43,602 nt of DNA from Sphingomonadales bacterium Ga0077557. Its GTDB lineage: Bacteria; Pseudomonadota; Alphaproteobacteria; Sphingomonadales; Sphingomonadaceae. Of the stretch, positions 32,262-41,387 are shown in pieces (position 1 is the stretch's first letter; every line of letters starts with the position of its first letter). The translations under genes were made by a program, and so were the position numbers. Below the pieces are notes generated by a model that did no database searches, was not told where the DNA came from, and saw only the letters and a program-made list of their open reading frames with translations. The DNA lies in the NCBI GenBank assembly GCA_001464615.1, contig LNFI01000021.1:1-43602 (forward strand), in the 5' to 3' direction.

Positions 32262-33353
32262 ATGACCAAGCCGCTGTTGCTCGCTGATTTCGTGCGCCTG
32301 CCGGCGACGATGACGGCAATGGCGTGTGAAGGACTGTCCAGCAGGATCGATGCCGTTGCGGCGGTCGCCCCGCATAGCCACCAATTTCTGCGCTATCACT
32401 GGTTCGCGGCGGCACTCGCCGCGCAGGGCGGGCAGGCCCATACGATCATGATCGAAGCGGATCGCGTGCCGCTGGTCGCGCTGCCGATGGTGGCGATCGG
32501 GCCCGGATGGGCGCGGCTGGCGGCGGTGCCGGGCAGCTATTGGCCGTTTCGCAGCTTTCCGGCGTATGAAGGTGCCGATGCATCTGTGTTCGATGTGCTT
32601 GCTGATTCGCTGGCAGCGCGCGTCAATGCGCTCAGGATCGGGCCGGTTTATGATGATGATCCGGCAGCAATGGCGCTGATCACGGCCGCGCGCGGACGCG
32701 GCTGGGCAGTGCTCGATCGCTTCATCGCTGATAGCTATCTGCTCGATATGGCTGCCGAAGCGGTTGGTGGATGGCCGCGTAACTCGACGCTGCGCAAGAA
32801 TCGTTTCCATGAAAAGCACTTGGCCGACCACGGCGCGCTGGAATGGGAATTTCTGGATGGCAAGGCGCTGTCGGACGGTGGCTTTGATGCGATGGCGGCA
32901 ATCGAGGAAAAGAGCTGGATCGCCGCGCGCACCGATGGTCGCGACGCGAAATTCACCCGCACCGGTCACGGCGCCTTCTGGCGTCAGGTCGTCAGCGATC
33001 CGGTGATCGCCGGGATGCTGCATGCCGCGCTGTTGCGCGTGGATGGCGCGCCAGCGGCTTTTTCCTTCGATATTGATGCGGGGCCGCTCAAATATGCGAT
33101 CGCCAACAGCTATGATCCGGCGTTCGCCAAGCATTCGCCGGGCAAATTGCTCTATTATCGCAACCTGGCAGACGCGATGGCGCGCGGGATTACGCGGGTT
33201 GATTGGGGGGCGGGCGATAGCGGCTATAAAAGGGTGATCGGGGCGACCAAAGGGCCGGCGATCCGGGATTGGCTGCTGGTGCGGCCGGGGTTGCCGGCGA
33301 TGCTCGGCGCGCTGCTCAAAGGCTATTGGGCGCGGAGCGGGCAGGGGCATTGA
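32262..33353 (+). CDS. GNAT/FemAB-like acyltransferase (BcsL/CelD type)
   Basis: 363 residues with the double-GNAT layout of CelD/BcsL-type proteins: HQFLRYHWFAAALAAQGGQA near the N-terminus, a central RKNRFHEKHLADHG linker, and a C-terminal acetyltransferase-like domain (FSFDIDAGPLKYAIANSYDP, SPGKLLYYRNLADAMARGI, VDWGAGDSGYKRVIGATKG). Such proteins are linked to exopolysaccharide or cell-envelope acylation; the substrate is unknown. Followed after about 195 bases by yjhX. Confidence 0.85.
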   Translation: MTKPLLLADFVRLPATMTAMACEGLSSRIDAVAAVAPHSHQFLRYHWFAAALAAQGGQAHTIMIEADRVPLVALPMVAIGPGWARLAAVPGSYWPFRSFPAYEGADASVFDVLADSLAARVNALRIGPVYDDDPAAMALITAARGRGWAVLDRFIADSYLLDMAAEAVGGWPRNSTLRKNRFHEKHLADHGALEWEFLDGKALSDGGFDAMAAIEEKSWIAARTDGRDAKFTRTGHGAFWRQVVSDPVIAGMLHAALLRVDGAPAAFSFDIDAGPLKYAIANSYDPAFAKHSPGKLLYYRNLADAMARGITRVDWGAGDSGYKRVIGATKGPAIRDWLLVRPGLPAMLGALLKGYWARSGQGH

Positions 33354-33443
33354 TCGGCTATTGACGGCTGCGGGCACCGCCCGGTAACTTCTTGGCCTCG
33401 CTTGGAGTGGATATGTTAGGAATTGTCGCCCGCTGATTGCTGG

Positions 33444-33461
33444 CCGGGATCGTGATCCCGG
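33444..33461. repeat. Perfect hairpin between the GNAT and yjhX genes
   Basis: CCGGGATC (33444-33451) and GATCCCGG (33454-33461) form an 8-bp inverted repeat, extendable by two pairs. No T-run follows. It may slow or protect the GNAT transcript end, or be an intergenic repeat. Confidence 0.55.
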
Positions 33462-33547
33462 TCCCGGCATCACGCATCGTCGCCGCCCATTGTTGGGCGT
33501 TTGCGGCGGTGATGGCGCTAACCCCATGCTCGGGGCTGACATTTCCC

Positions 33548-33805
33548 ATGAATATTTCAAAGCTTGAACAGCGCGTGCTGCACGCGCTGGCGCAGGGTGG
33601 CCGCATCGTCCACCGGCGTGATGATGACGGGCGTATCGCGGCGGTCGATTGCTTCACCCGTGAAGGCTATGTGCTGAGCGATTGCACGCTCAGCCTATTC
33701 CAGCGGCTCAAGCGGCGCGGGTTGATCGCCAGCAGCGGCGGTGGCCCCTATCGCGCGACGCGGCTTGGGCTGGCGTCGGTACGGGCACAACCCGACAATC
33801 GCTAA
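33548..33805 (+). CDS. yjhX: YjhX (TopAI) family toxin
   Basis: 85 residues aligning along their whole length with E. coli Yjh[21 protein letters not shown], then [20 protein letters not shown], then [16 protein letters not shown] and a VRAQPDNR end. E. coli YjhX/TopAI inhibits topoisomerase I and is neutralised by YjhQ, a GNAT-type protein. The start at 33548 matches family length; the open frame extends further upstream without similarity. Upstream lies a different, larger GNAT-like gene, with hairpins flanking yjhX on both sides. Confidence 0.9.
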   Translation: MNISKLEQRVLHALAQGGRIVHRRDDDGRIAAVDCFTREGYVLSDCTLSLFQRLKRRGLIASSGGGPYRATRLGLASVRAQPDNR

Positions 33806-33825
33806 CCCTGGCATTGGGTCGCTGG

Positions 33826-33846
33826 ACCCCGGCACTGTGCCGGGGT
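33826..33846. repeat. Perfect hairpin after yjhX
   Basis: ACCCCGGCAC (33826-33835) and GTGCCGGGGT (33837-33846) are perfect 10-base arms around one T. It may act as a terminator-like or mRNA-stabilising structure, although there is no T-run. It is of a type often repeated in sphingomonad intergenic regions. Confidence 0.55.
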
Positions 33847-33956
33847 TCCCTCATCAGCGTGATACGAAACGGGATCAAGCGCACTTGCGGCACCGGGAGA
33901 AAACCGGCTTTACTCATGCGGATGACTAAATTGCTCCACCACCGCCCGAACGCGTC

Positions 33957-34850
33957 ATGAACCGCGGAGAAGAATTGCTCGCCGGGATCGAGCTTGGCGG
34001 CACCAAATGCATCGCGGTGCTTGCGCGCGGCGAGACGATCTTGGCCAAACAGGCCTGGCCGACCGGCGCCCCTGCCGAAACATTGGCGGCGGTGCTTGGC
34101 ACGCTGGAGGGCTGGCGGGCGCAACAGGGCTTTGTCGCGATCGGCATCGCAGCGTTTGGCCCGCTGGGGCTGGCCCCGGCCGCGAGCCGTTTTGGCCATG
34201 TGCTGGAGACAACCAAACCAGGCTGGAGCGGCTTTGATCTGCTCGGCACGGTGCAGGCCCGTTTTGATTTGCCGATTGCGCTGGATACCGATGTTGCTGG
34301 GGCGGCATTGGCAGAACAGCTTTGGGGCGGCTCAGTTGGCTGTCGGGTGCATGCCTATGTGACGATTGGCACGGGCGTTGGCGGCGGCATCATCGTCGAT
34401 GGTCGGCCCGTGCATGGTTTCCTGCATCCAGAGATCGGCCATATGCGTGTGCCGCGCCGGGCGGACGATGCTTTTGCCGGCATGTGCTGCTTTCATGGCG
34501 ATTGTGTGGAGGGGTTGGTGTCTGGCCCGGCGCTTGAAGCGCGGACGGGCCTGGCCGGGGCGGATATTCCCGCTGACCATCCGGTCTGGGCCGATGTAGC
34601 GCGGGAATTGGGCGATTTCTTTGCCAATATGCTGATGAGCTTCGCGCCCGAACGGATTGCGCTGGGCGGCGGCGTGCTGCAGCAGCGGCCCTATCTGCTC
34701 CCCCAGATCCGCGCCGTGGTGACGGAACGATTGGCGGGGTACCTGCCCGATAATGTCATCGCCCCGGCCGCGCGGATCGCGATGGCGACGTTGGGTGCCA
34801 ATGCCGGTCCGCTCGGCGCCATCGCGCTGGCAGCGCTCGCGCGCGGCTAA
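33957..34850 (+). CDS. ROK-family sugar kinase (fructokinase-like)
   Basis: 297 residues. ROK features: GIELGGTKCIAVLA at the N-terminus (ATP phosphate loop), the ALDTDVAGAALAE substrate loop, TIGTGVGGGIIVDG, and the zinc-binding region HPEIGHMRVPR followed by CCFHGDCVEGLVSGPALEAR. This resembles bacterial fructokinases such as B. subtilis GmuE/YdhR. It phosphorylates fructose or mannose at carbon 6, by family. ATG with GCGGAG upstream. It converges on the patatin gene. Confidence 0.93.
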   Translation: MNRGEELLAGIELGGTKCIAVLARGETILAKQAWPTGAPAETLAAVLGTLEGWRAQQGFVAIGIAAFGPLGLAPAASRFGHVLETTKPGWSGFDLLGTVQARFDLPIALDTDVAGAALAEQLWGGSVGCRVHAYVTIGTGVGGGIIVDGRPVHGFLHPEIGHMRVPRRADDAFAGMCCFHGDCVEGLVSGPALEARTGLAGADIPADHPVWADVARELGDFFANMLMSFAPERIALGGGVLQQRPYLLPQIRAVVTERLAGYLPDNVIAPAARIAMATLGANAGPLGAIALAALARG

Positions 34851-34871
34851 CCAAGTCCGGCTTTTGTTGTC

Positions 34872-36017
34872 TTACGGCGCGACGGGATCGCCAGAGGGCG
34901 GTGCGGATGCCCAGTTCTGGGCCAGACCCTGGCTGAGTCCAAAGGCATAGAGCCGGTTCATATAGGCCGTATCGAACGGCTTATGTGGCGGACCGGGTTC
35001 GAAGCCTGACGTGATATAGCTCAAATGGTAGCGCGCGCCGTAGCGTTTTGACCAAAGATAGGCGGTTGCAGTCTGTTCGCGCACCGCCGCCGCCGTCGCC
35101 AGCGTGAAGGCACGACTTGCAATGGCGAGGATGCCGCCTTTGACGATCTTGAAATCGCCCCCCAATTGCCCGTTCACCAACAAATAGAGATCGGACACAT
35201 CGGTGCCGATCCCGCTGGTGGTGATCACCCCCGGCGGCACCACCAGCAACGATCCCGATGTCGCGCCATCGACATGTGCTTCGCGGATCAGTTTGCCGCC
35301 CGATTGCGCATCGATCACCACTGGCGGGAACAGCGCTGGTACCGCAGACGATGCCAGCAATACCTGCCGAAACAGCCGATAACGACCGGGCGCCTTGCTG
35401 TCGGCGATAACCCCCAAATTCCATACGACGCCGCGCTGCGCATCGAGATTGGCGGTGCCGACGAACAACCGCCTGCCACTGCGATGCGCGGCGGCGACCT
35501 CGTCGATCACTGCATCGGTCACATAGGTGTTGAGCAGCCGCCACAGCGGCCCAGTGGTCGCGACGCTGGTCGACAGCAACGCCGTTGGCGGCAGGCGGAG
35601 TTTGTAAATGTCGCGCTGGCTGATCGTTGTGTAAGCGGCCTTGACCCGGTCATCATAGCGCGCGCCGAGAAGGGCAAAGGGGGCAATCAGCGCACCGGTG
35701 CTGACCCCGGTGACCACGGTGAATTCCGGGCGCTTGCCCGATTGGCTCCAGCCGTTGAGAAAGCCCGCGCCATAGGCCCCGTCGTCCGATCCGCCCGATA
35801 TGGCGAGCATTGCCTCTGCCCGGCCGGCCAAGCGTTCCGGTCGCGCGCGCATGAAGGCGGCGGGATCATCGGCCCAGAACCGCGCGCCGGGAATGCCGGG
35901 CATTTGCGCGATTGCCTGTTCTTGTTCGCTGTAAAGCCGCTCGGGCAGCGTGACACAGCCGCTGGTCGTAACCAGGGCAAGCGCCAGCAGCGTCGTGAGG
36001 CCGAAACGTCCGGTCAT
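34872..36017 (-). CDS. Patatin-like phospholipase lipoprotein at the end of the efflux operon
   Basis: 381 residues. A lipoprotein signal ends at TTSGC (Cys21). The patatin serine hydrolase elements are present: the oxyanion glycine-rich SGGSDDGAYGAGF, nucleophile motif GVSTG, and the DG dyad in AHVDGATSG. Predicted to cleave acyl esters of lipids at the periplasmic face of a membrane. The ATG overlaps the NodT-factor stop (ATGA), placing it as the last gene of a seven-gene efflux operon, an unusual partner for a drug or lipid exporter. Confidence 0.9.
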   Translation of the reverse strand: MTGRFGLTTLLALALVTTSGCVTLPERLYSEQEQAIAQMPGIPGARFWADDPAAFMRARPERLAGRAEAMLAISGGSDDGAYGAGFLNGWSQSGKRPEFTVVTGVSTGALIAPFALLGARYDDRVKAAYTTISQRDIYKLRLPPTALLSTSVATTGPLWRLLNTYVTDAVIDEVAAAHRSGRRLFVGTANLDAQRGVVWNLGVIADSKAPGRYRLFRQVLLASSAVPALFPPVVIDAQSGGKLIREAHVDGATSGSLLVVPPGVITTSGIGTDVSDLYLLVNGQLGGDFKIVKGGILAIASRAFTLATAAAVREQTATAYLWSKRYGARYHLSYITSGFEPGPPHKPFDTAYMNRLYAFGLSQGLAQNWASAPPSGDPVAP

Positions 36018-37438
36018 TTGTCCGTCTCCGCCCAGGTGCCGCCAAGGGCCTTGGCGAGTGCGATATAGGCTTTCAGCGTGTCGGTCTGCGCGCTTAATGC
36101 CTGTTGTTCAATGGCTAGCCTAAATGATTGCGATTCAAGCCAGGCGATCCGATCATCTTCGCCTGCGCGAAAGCGACGTTCGGCAAGCGCGGTAGCGGTG
36201 CTGCTTTCGGTGAGGGCAGCGGCGCGGTCCAGTTGCGCGGACCTGCTCGCGGCGAGACGATTGACCGCAGTTTCGCTGTCGGCAAGCGCCCCCAATACCG
36301 CCTTTTCATAGCGGGCTGCTGCGGCATCGGCGCGCGCATCGGCGGCGCGGATCTGCGCCCGGATTCGCCCGAACGAGAAAATTGGCCAGCTGAAGCTCGG
36401 CCCGATCTGAAAGCGCGTGCTCGCCCCCGAAGCAATATCGCCAAGCGCACGCGATTGCTGGCCCAGGCTGCCGGTCAGCGAAATATGCGGATAGAGATTG
36501 GCGGTCTCCACGCCGATATCGGCGGTAGCGGCAGCGAGATCGGCATCGGCAGCACGGATGTCGGCGCGGCGGCGGAGCAGATCGGAGCGGATGCCGGTCG
36601 CCACCACGACAGGCACCTGCGGCAAGGGTGCGGTGGGGGACAGATCGGCAAGCAATGCCTCGGGCGGCTGGCCGGTCAGCAACGCCAATCGGTAGATCGC
36701 GCCGCGGATATCAGCCTCAATCCCGCTGATCGCCGCGCGGGCGGTGTCCGCACGCTGCCGTGCTGATGCCTGATCACTGGCCGAGGATTCGCCCGCTGCG
36801 GTGCGTTGCGCGACCAGGGTTGCGATCGCATCGCGGATATCGCTGTCCGCGCGGGCATTGGCGAGCCGGGCCTGGGCGGCGCGCAGATCGGCATAGCTGC
36901 GGGCAACCTCGGCGATGCTTTGCAAACGGACATCGTCGATTCGCGCTTCGGCAGCGGCAGCCCGCGCTCGCGATCCTTCTACCGCGCGCCGGGTGCCGCC
37001 CCACAGGTCAAGCTCCCAAGAGGCATCGAAGCCAGCATCAAACAGCGAAAACTGCCGTGTAAAACCGGGAATACGCGCAATCGGGATCTGGCCATTCTGG
37101 CTCAGCTGGGTCTCCGTTGCCCCACCGCTCGCGCGGATTTCGGGCACGGTTCGGCCAGCGGCAGCGTCGCGATTGGCGCGCGCATCAAGCAGCCGCGCCT
37201 GTGCCTCACGAACATCGAGATTGTCCGTGAGCGCGCGCGCCACCAGCGTGTCGAGCATCGGATCGCCCAGCGCCCGCCACCAGCTGGTATCGACATCGCC
37301 GGGTGCAGTGTCCGGCGATACCCATGGCGCCGCGCTGCCAAGCGTGGTGGGCGGTTGCCGATAGCTTGGCCCGACGGTGCAACCGCCAAGCACGGCCAGT
37401 ATCAGGATAAGGGGCGGGGCATATCGCATTGGCTTCAC
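36014..37438 (-). CDS. NodT-family outer-membrane efflux factor (TolC-like)
   Basis: 474 residues. Lipoprotein signal MRYAPPLILILAVLGGC then TVGPSYRQPP, the classic start of NodT/OprM factors. Two repeats of long helices with ASWELDLWGGTRRAVEGSRA in the first half and ISLTGSLGQQ in the second. It forms the trimeric outer-membrane duct for the ABC exporter encoded upstream. The start at 37438 (MKPM) gives the ATGA overlap with the permease gene; 37429 is possible. All transport parts, including the exit duct, are thus in one operon. Confidence 0.95.
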   Translation of the reverse strand: MKPMRYAPPLILILAVLGGCTVGPSYRQPPTTLGSAAPWVSPDTAPGDVDTSWWRALGDPMLDTLVARALTDNLDVREAQARLLDARANRDAAAGRTVPEIRASGGATETQLSQNGQIPIARIPGFTRQFSLFDAGFDASWELDLWGGTRRAVEGSRARAAAAEARIDDVRLQSIAEVARSYADLRAAQARLANARADSDIRDAIATLVAQRTAAGESSASDQASARQRADTARAAISGIEADIRGAIYRLALLTGQPPEALLADLSPTAPLPQVPVVVATGIRSDLLRRRADIRAADADLAAATADIGVETANLYPHISLTGSLGQQSRALGDIASGASTRFQIGPSFSWPIFSFGRIRAQIRAADARADAAAARYEKAVLGALADSETAVNRLAASRSAQLDRAAALTESSTATALAERRFRAGEDDRIAWLESQSFRLAIEQQALSAQTDTLKAYIALAKALGGTWAETDK

Positions 37439-38550
37439 TCCACGCGCGATCGGAATTGCAGGGTTGCTGCGGTCAGCGTCACGGCGGCGATGACCATCAG
37501 CGGCCAGCTATTGGCGAACACATCCGCCAGCGGCATCGCTTTCAGAAACAGGCCCTCGGCGATGATCAGGAAATGTTTTTGCGGGTTTGCTTCGGCAATG
37601 ATCTGCAGCCAGCGGGGCATATTCTCATAGGGGCTGGTGAAGCCTGACAGCAGGGTCATCGGCACCGTCACCAGAAACATCCCCAGAAACGCCTGTTGCT
37701 GGGATTGCGAAATCGTCGAAACGACCATGCCGATGCCAATCACGGCGAGCAGAAAAAATGTCAGCGCGGCATAAAAGAGCAGGATCGATCCGGTCATCGG
37801 CACGCCGAAAAAGACCGGAATAACGATCAGGTACAGGGTGCCGTTGAACATGCCGATCAGGAAAGGCGGCGTCATCTTGCCGATCAGGATTTCATGCAAC
37901 CTAAGCGGCGAGACCATCAACTGATCAAACGTCCCCAGTTCGCGTTCGCGGGCAACCGACTGGACGATCACCGACAGCGCAGAAATGGCGCAGATGATCG
38001 CGACCAAAGACGGCATGATGAACCACAAATAATCGAGATTGGGGTTGAACCAATTGCTGACCAGCACCCGCCCGGGGAGTGGCGTTCGCGAGGCAGCCGG
38101 GCGGACAACCGCACCGACGCTGGCGGCGATCTGATCGATATAGCTGGCGGTGATCTGCGCGGCATTGGATCGGCGCCCGTCAAAGATGGCCTGCACTTGT
38201 GCTGGCCGACGCGCCGCAACATCGCTGCTGAAGCGCTGATCGAACACCAACACACCAATCGCGCGTTGATCATCGATCGCGCGGCGCAATGCATCTGGCG
38301 ATTCGATGCGGATCAGCCGCTGGACATTGGGGCTGCCGGCAAGCTGATTGATGAATTCGGTCGCTGCCGGGCCGCCGTCGCGATCATAAATGCCGATCGT
38401 GACATTCTTTACCTCCAGCGTCGCCGCCGCGCTGAACAGCACCAGCTGCAGCAGTGGCGGGATGATCAGGGTGATGCGCCCGCGCGGATCGCGCAGCACC
38501 GCCCATAGTTCCTTGACGATCATCGCCAGAATTCGCCCGCCGCCGCTCAT
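37435..38550 (-). CDS. ABC-2 type permease, YbhR-like
   Basis: 371 residues. One N-terminal helix (ITLIIPPLLQLVLFSAAATL), a periplasmic domain of about 140 residues, then five helices, with the ABC-2 signature SVARERELGTFDQLMVSPLR in the cytosolic coupling region. Pairs with the next permease to form the membrane channel of a YbhFSR-type exporter. ATGA overlaps on both sides. Confidence 0.94.
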   Translation of the reverse strand: MSGGGRILAMIVKELWAVLRDPRGRITLIIPPLLQLVLFSAAATLEVKNVTIGIYDRDGGPAATEFINQLAGSPNVQRLIRIESPDALRRAIDDQRAIGVLVFDQRFSSDVAARRPAQVQAIFDGRRSNAAQITASYIDQIAASVGAVVRPAASRTPLPGRVLVSNWFNPNLDYLWFIMPSLVAIICAISALSVIVQSVARERELGTFDQLMVSPLRLHEILIGKMTPPFLIGMFNGTLYLIVIPVFFGVPMTGSILLFYAALTFFLLAVIGIGMVVSTISQSQQQAFLGMFLVTVPMTLLSGFTSPYENMPRWLQIIAEANPQKHFLIIAEGLFLKAMPLADVFANSWPLMVIAAVTLTAATLQFRSRVE

Positions 38551-39674
38551 GCGATCCGTCGCTTCGTTGCCCGCACGGCGAGCGTGAAAAAGATCAGCCC
38601 AAAGCCGAGCATCGCCGCGATATCAGGCAGGAACAGCCGCCAGTTATCGCCCACCACGAACACGGTTTGCAGCGGCGGGATCAGGTAGCGCGCCGGGATC
38701 AGATAAGTGATGATCTGCACCCAGCGTGGCATTGAGGCGATTTCGAAGATAAAGCCCGAAAGCAACATGCCCGGCAAAAACGCGGTCAGCAGCGCGATCT
38801 GGCTGGCGACGAACTGGTTCTTTGTGGCCGCCGAAATAAACAGACCCTGGCCAAGTGCCGGGACCAGAAACGCCGATGCGATCGCCAGCAGCGCGATCGG
38901 CGATCCGCGAAAGGGCACGCCGAAAACGAACACCGCCAGCAGCGCGCAGATCGTCATCGAGCCAAGCCCCAGCATGAAATAGGGGATCACTTTGGAGGCC
39001 ATGAATTCGCCCATGCCAATCGGCGTTGCCATGATCGCCTCCATCGTCCCGCGTTCCCATTCGCGGGCGATGACGAGCGCGGTGAGCAGTGTGCCGATCA
39101 TCGTCATCACGATGGCGATGGCGCCGGGCACCAGGAAAAACCGGCTGGCAAGCTCTGGATTGAACCAATAGCGCTGGTCGACACTGATGGCCGGGGCAAT
39201 GCTACGACCGCGATCTTCGCTTCGTGCCGCCGCCCAGCTCGCCTGCACGCCTTGCGCATAGGCAGCGGCAAAGCTGGCGGTGTTGGGCGACGATCCATCA
39301 GTGATCACCTGAATATCGCCGCTGCCCTGCCGTTCGACACGCCGGCTGAAATCGCTGGGGATCACGACAATCGCGCGCACCTTGCCCGCGACCAGATCCT
39401 GCTTCAGCATTTTGAGATCGCCCGTCGAGGCGACGTCGAACCAGCGTGATTGCTGAAAGGCACCGGCAAGGCTCTGCGCGGGGCCGCCACCGTCCTGCAG
39501 CGACAGCGCAATCCGGGTGCGCGCCGTGTCCAGGCTGACGCCATAGCCGAACAGGAAGATTAGCAGCACCGGCAGGACAAAGGCGATCAGCAGCGTCGAT
39601 GGATCACGGAAGATCTGCAATGTCTCTTTCAGCAGCATCGCGCTGAATCGGCGGTAATCCCAGCGCTCGTTCAT
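38547..39674 (-). CDS. ABC-2 type permease, YbhS-like
   Basis: 375 residues, same plan as the following permease: an N-terminal helix (LLIAFVLPVLLIFLFGYGVS), a large periplasmic domain, then a C-terminal five-helix bundle with the coupling motif IAREWERGTMEAIMATPIGM. Paralogous to its partner. Starts within the ATPase stop (ATGA). Confidence 0.94.
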   Translation of the reverse strand: MNERWDYRRFSAMLLKETLQIFRDPSTLLIAFVLPVLLIFLFGYGVSLDTARTRIALSLQDGGGPAQSLAGAFQQSRWFDVASTGDLKMLKQDLVAGKVRAIVVIPSDFSRRVERQGSGDIQVITDGSSPNTASFAAAYAQGVQASWAAARSEDRGRSIAPAISVDQRYWFNPELASRFFLVPGAIAIVMTMIGTLLTALVIAREWERGTMEAIMATPIGMGEFMASKVIPYFMLGLGSMTICALLAVFVFGVPFRGSPIALLAIASAFLVPALGQGLFISAATKNQFVASQIALLTAFLPGMLLSGFIFEIASMPRWVQIITYLIPARYLIPPLQTVFVVGDNWRLFLPDIAAMLGFGLIFFTLAVRATKRRIA

Positions 39675-41386
39675 GCCGCTGCCTCGCGCTGCAGGTCGGC
39701 CGCCTCGATCAGGGCGATGAAGGCGTCCTCCATCGTCGCATCGGCTTTGCCTGCCTGGCGTTTCAGCTCGTCAGGGGTGCCGGTGGCGATTTGTTCGGCG
39801 CGGTAGATCAGCGCGATCCGGTCGCAATATTCGGCCTCGTCCATGAAATGGGTGGTCACGAGGACCGTTACCCCCTTTTCGACCAGCCCGTTGATGTGGC
39901 TCCAAAATTCACGCCGGACGATGGGATCGACGCCCGATGTCGGTTCGTCGAGGAACAGCACAGGCGGTTCGTGCATCACCGCACAGGCCAGCGCGAGGCG
40001 TTGTTTGAAGCCAAGCGGCAAGGTGGCGCTATTGACCTTTAGGTAGCGCTCCAGCCCGAAAATCTCGGTGACGCGCGCTGTTGCCACACGCCGTGCGGCC
40101 CCCTGCAACCCATAAATGCCAGCGAAGAAGTCGAGATTCTGCTGGACGCTGAGATCGCCATAAAGCGAGAATTTCTGGGCCATATAGCCAAGCGACTGGC
40201 GCGCATCGGCTTTGGCGGTGCGCAGATCGAAGCCCGCGACCGATCCGGTGCCATGGGTTGGCGTCAACAGGCCGCACAGCATCTTGAAGGTGGTCGATTT
40301 ACCGGCGCCATTGGGGCCGAGCAGCCCGAAAATCTGTCCGCGCGGGATCGAAAAGCTCACATCATGCGCAGCGGTGAAGTCGCCAAAAATCTTGGTCAGC
40401 GCATGGGCGGCAATCGCCGGCGCCGAATTGGCCGGGATGGTGCGATAGGCCTTGGCCAGTGCACTGCTGCCATGCGCGCCGCCGCCCAGAATATCGATAA
40501 AACCATCTTCAAAACGCGGCTCGGCGGGTTCGATGGTGATGGCGGGCAGGCCGAAATCGGCAGCAGCAAGAACAACGTCGCGGTTGCGCAGCAACAATCG
40601 CACGGCGTCCCCCTGTACCGTCCCGTCGATTACGTCATCGCGGTCAAGAACATGCTCCAATATGTGGCGGCGATCGGCGGAGGGGACCGCAACGCGAACC
40701 ACGCGCCCTTCTACCTGGCGCAACAATTCGCCCGGCGGGCCGCCGTGCAGCATCTTGCCTTCGTTAAGCAGGAATACCGTGTCGCATTTCTCGGCTTCGT
40801 CCAGATAGGCGGTTGACCATAAGATGCCGACGCCGTCGCCCGCCAGCGCGCGGACCATTGCCCATAATTCTCGCCGCGATACTGGATCGACCCCGACCCC
40901 AGGCTCGTCGAGCAGCAACAGTTTCGGCGCGCGCACCATGGCGCAAGCAAGCCCCAGTTTCTGCTTCATGCCGCCCGATAACTTACCGGCACGGCGCGCC
41001 TGAAAGCGCTTGAGATCGGTAAAGTCGAGCAGCCGCGCAAAATTCTCAGCGCGCTCGCTGGCGGGAAGGCCGCGCAGATCGGCATAGAGATTGAGATTCT
41101 CGATCACCGACAGGTCTTCGTAGAGCCCAAAGCGCTGCGGCATATAGCCAATCTGCGCGCGGTCGGCCTGGGCAGCGGGTGCGCCGAAAACCTCGATGCT
41201 GCCCTGATCGGGCATGATCAGCCCCGCCAGAATACGGATCAGCGTCGTCTTGCCGGCGCCGTCCGGGCCGATCAGCCCGGTCATCTGCCCTGGCATGATC
41301 GTCAGGTCGACCGAGTCGAGCGCGGCGGGGCCATCACTGACGAAGCGTTTGGTAACGCCCACTGCCCGTGCGACGGGCGCTGTCAT
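39671..41386 (-). CDS. Double-ATPase subunit of the YbhFSR-type ABC exporter
   Basis: 571 residues with two fused nucleotide-binding domains. NBD1: Walker A GPDGAGKT (40-47), signature LSGGM (136-140), Walker B LLLLDEP. NBD2: Walker A GPNGAGKS (357-364), signature degenerate LPLGF (456-460), Walker B LFLDEP. The H-loop is TTHFMDEAE in NBD2, but STAYLDEAE in NBD1, where His is replaced by Ala. The two halves are therefore not equivalent, and one composite site may dominate hydrolysis. ATG 41386 is one base after the HlyD stop; the longer upstream reading lies inside hlyD. Confidence 0.95.
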   Translation of the reverse strand: MTAPVARAVGVTKRFVSDGPAALDSVDLTIMPGQMTGLIGPDGAGKTTLIRILAGLIMPDQGSIEVFGAPAAQADRAQIGYMPQRFGLYEDLSVIENLNLYADLRGLPASERAENFARLLDFTDLKRFQARRAGKLSGGMKQKLGLACAMVRAPKLLLLDEPGVGVDPVSRRELWAMVRALAGDGVGILWSTAYLDEAEKCDTVFLLNEGKMLHGGPPGELLRQVEGRVVRVAVPSADRRHILEHVLDRDDVIDGTVQGDAVRLLLRNRDVVLAAADFGLPAITIEPAEPRFEDGFIDILGGGAHGSSALAKAYRTIPANSAPAIAAHALTKIFGDFTAAHDVSFSIPRGQIFGLLGPNGAGKSTTFKMLCGLLTPTHGTGSVAGFDLRTAKADARQSLGYMAQKFSLYGDLSVQQNLDFFAGIYGLQGAARRVATARVTEIFGLERYLKVNSATLPLGFKQRLALACAVMHEPPVLFLDEPTSGVDPIVRREFWSHINGLVEKGVTVLVTTHFMDEAEYCDRIALIYRAEQIATGTPDELKRQAGKADATMEDAFIALIEAADLQREAAA

Positions 41387-41387
41387 G

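Noticed and set aside
34995..35010. GGTTCGAAGCC resembling a tRNA T-arm
   Set aside because: It lies inside the patatin coding sequence with no other tRNA arms around it.
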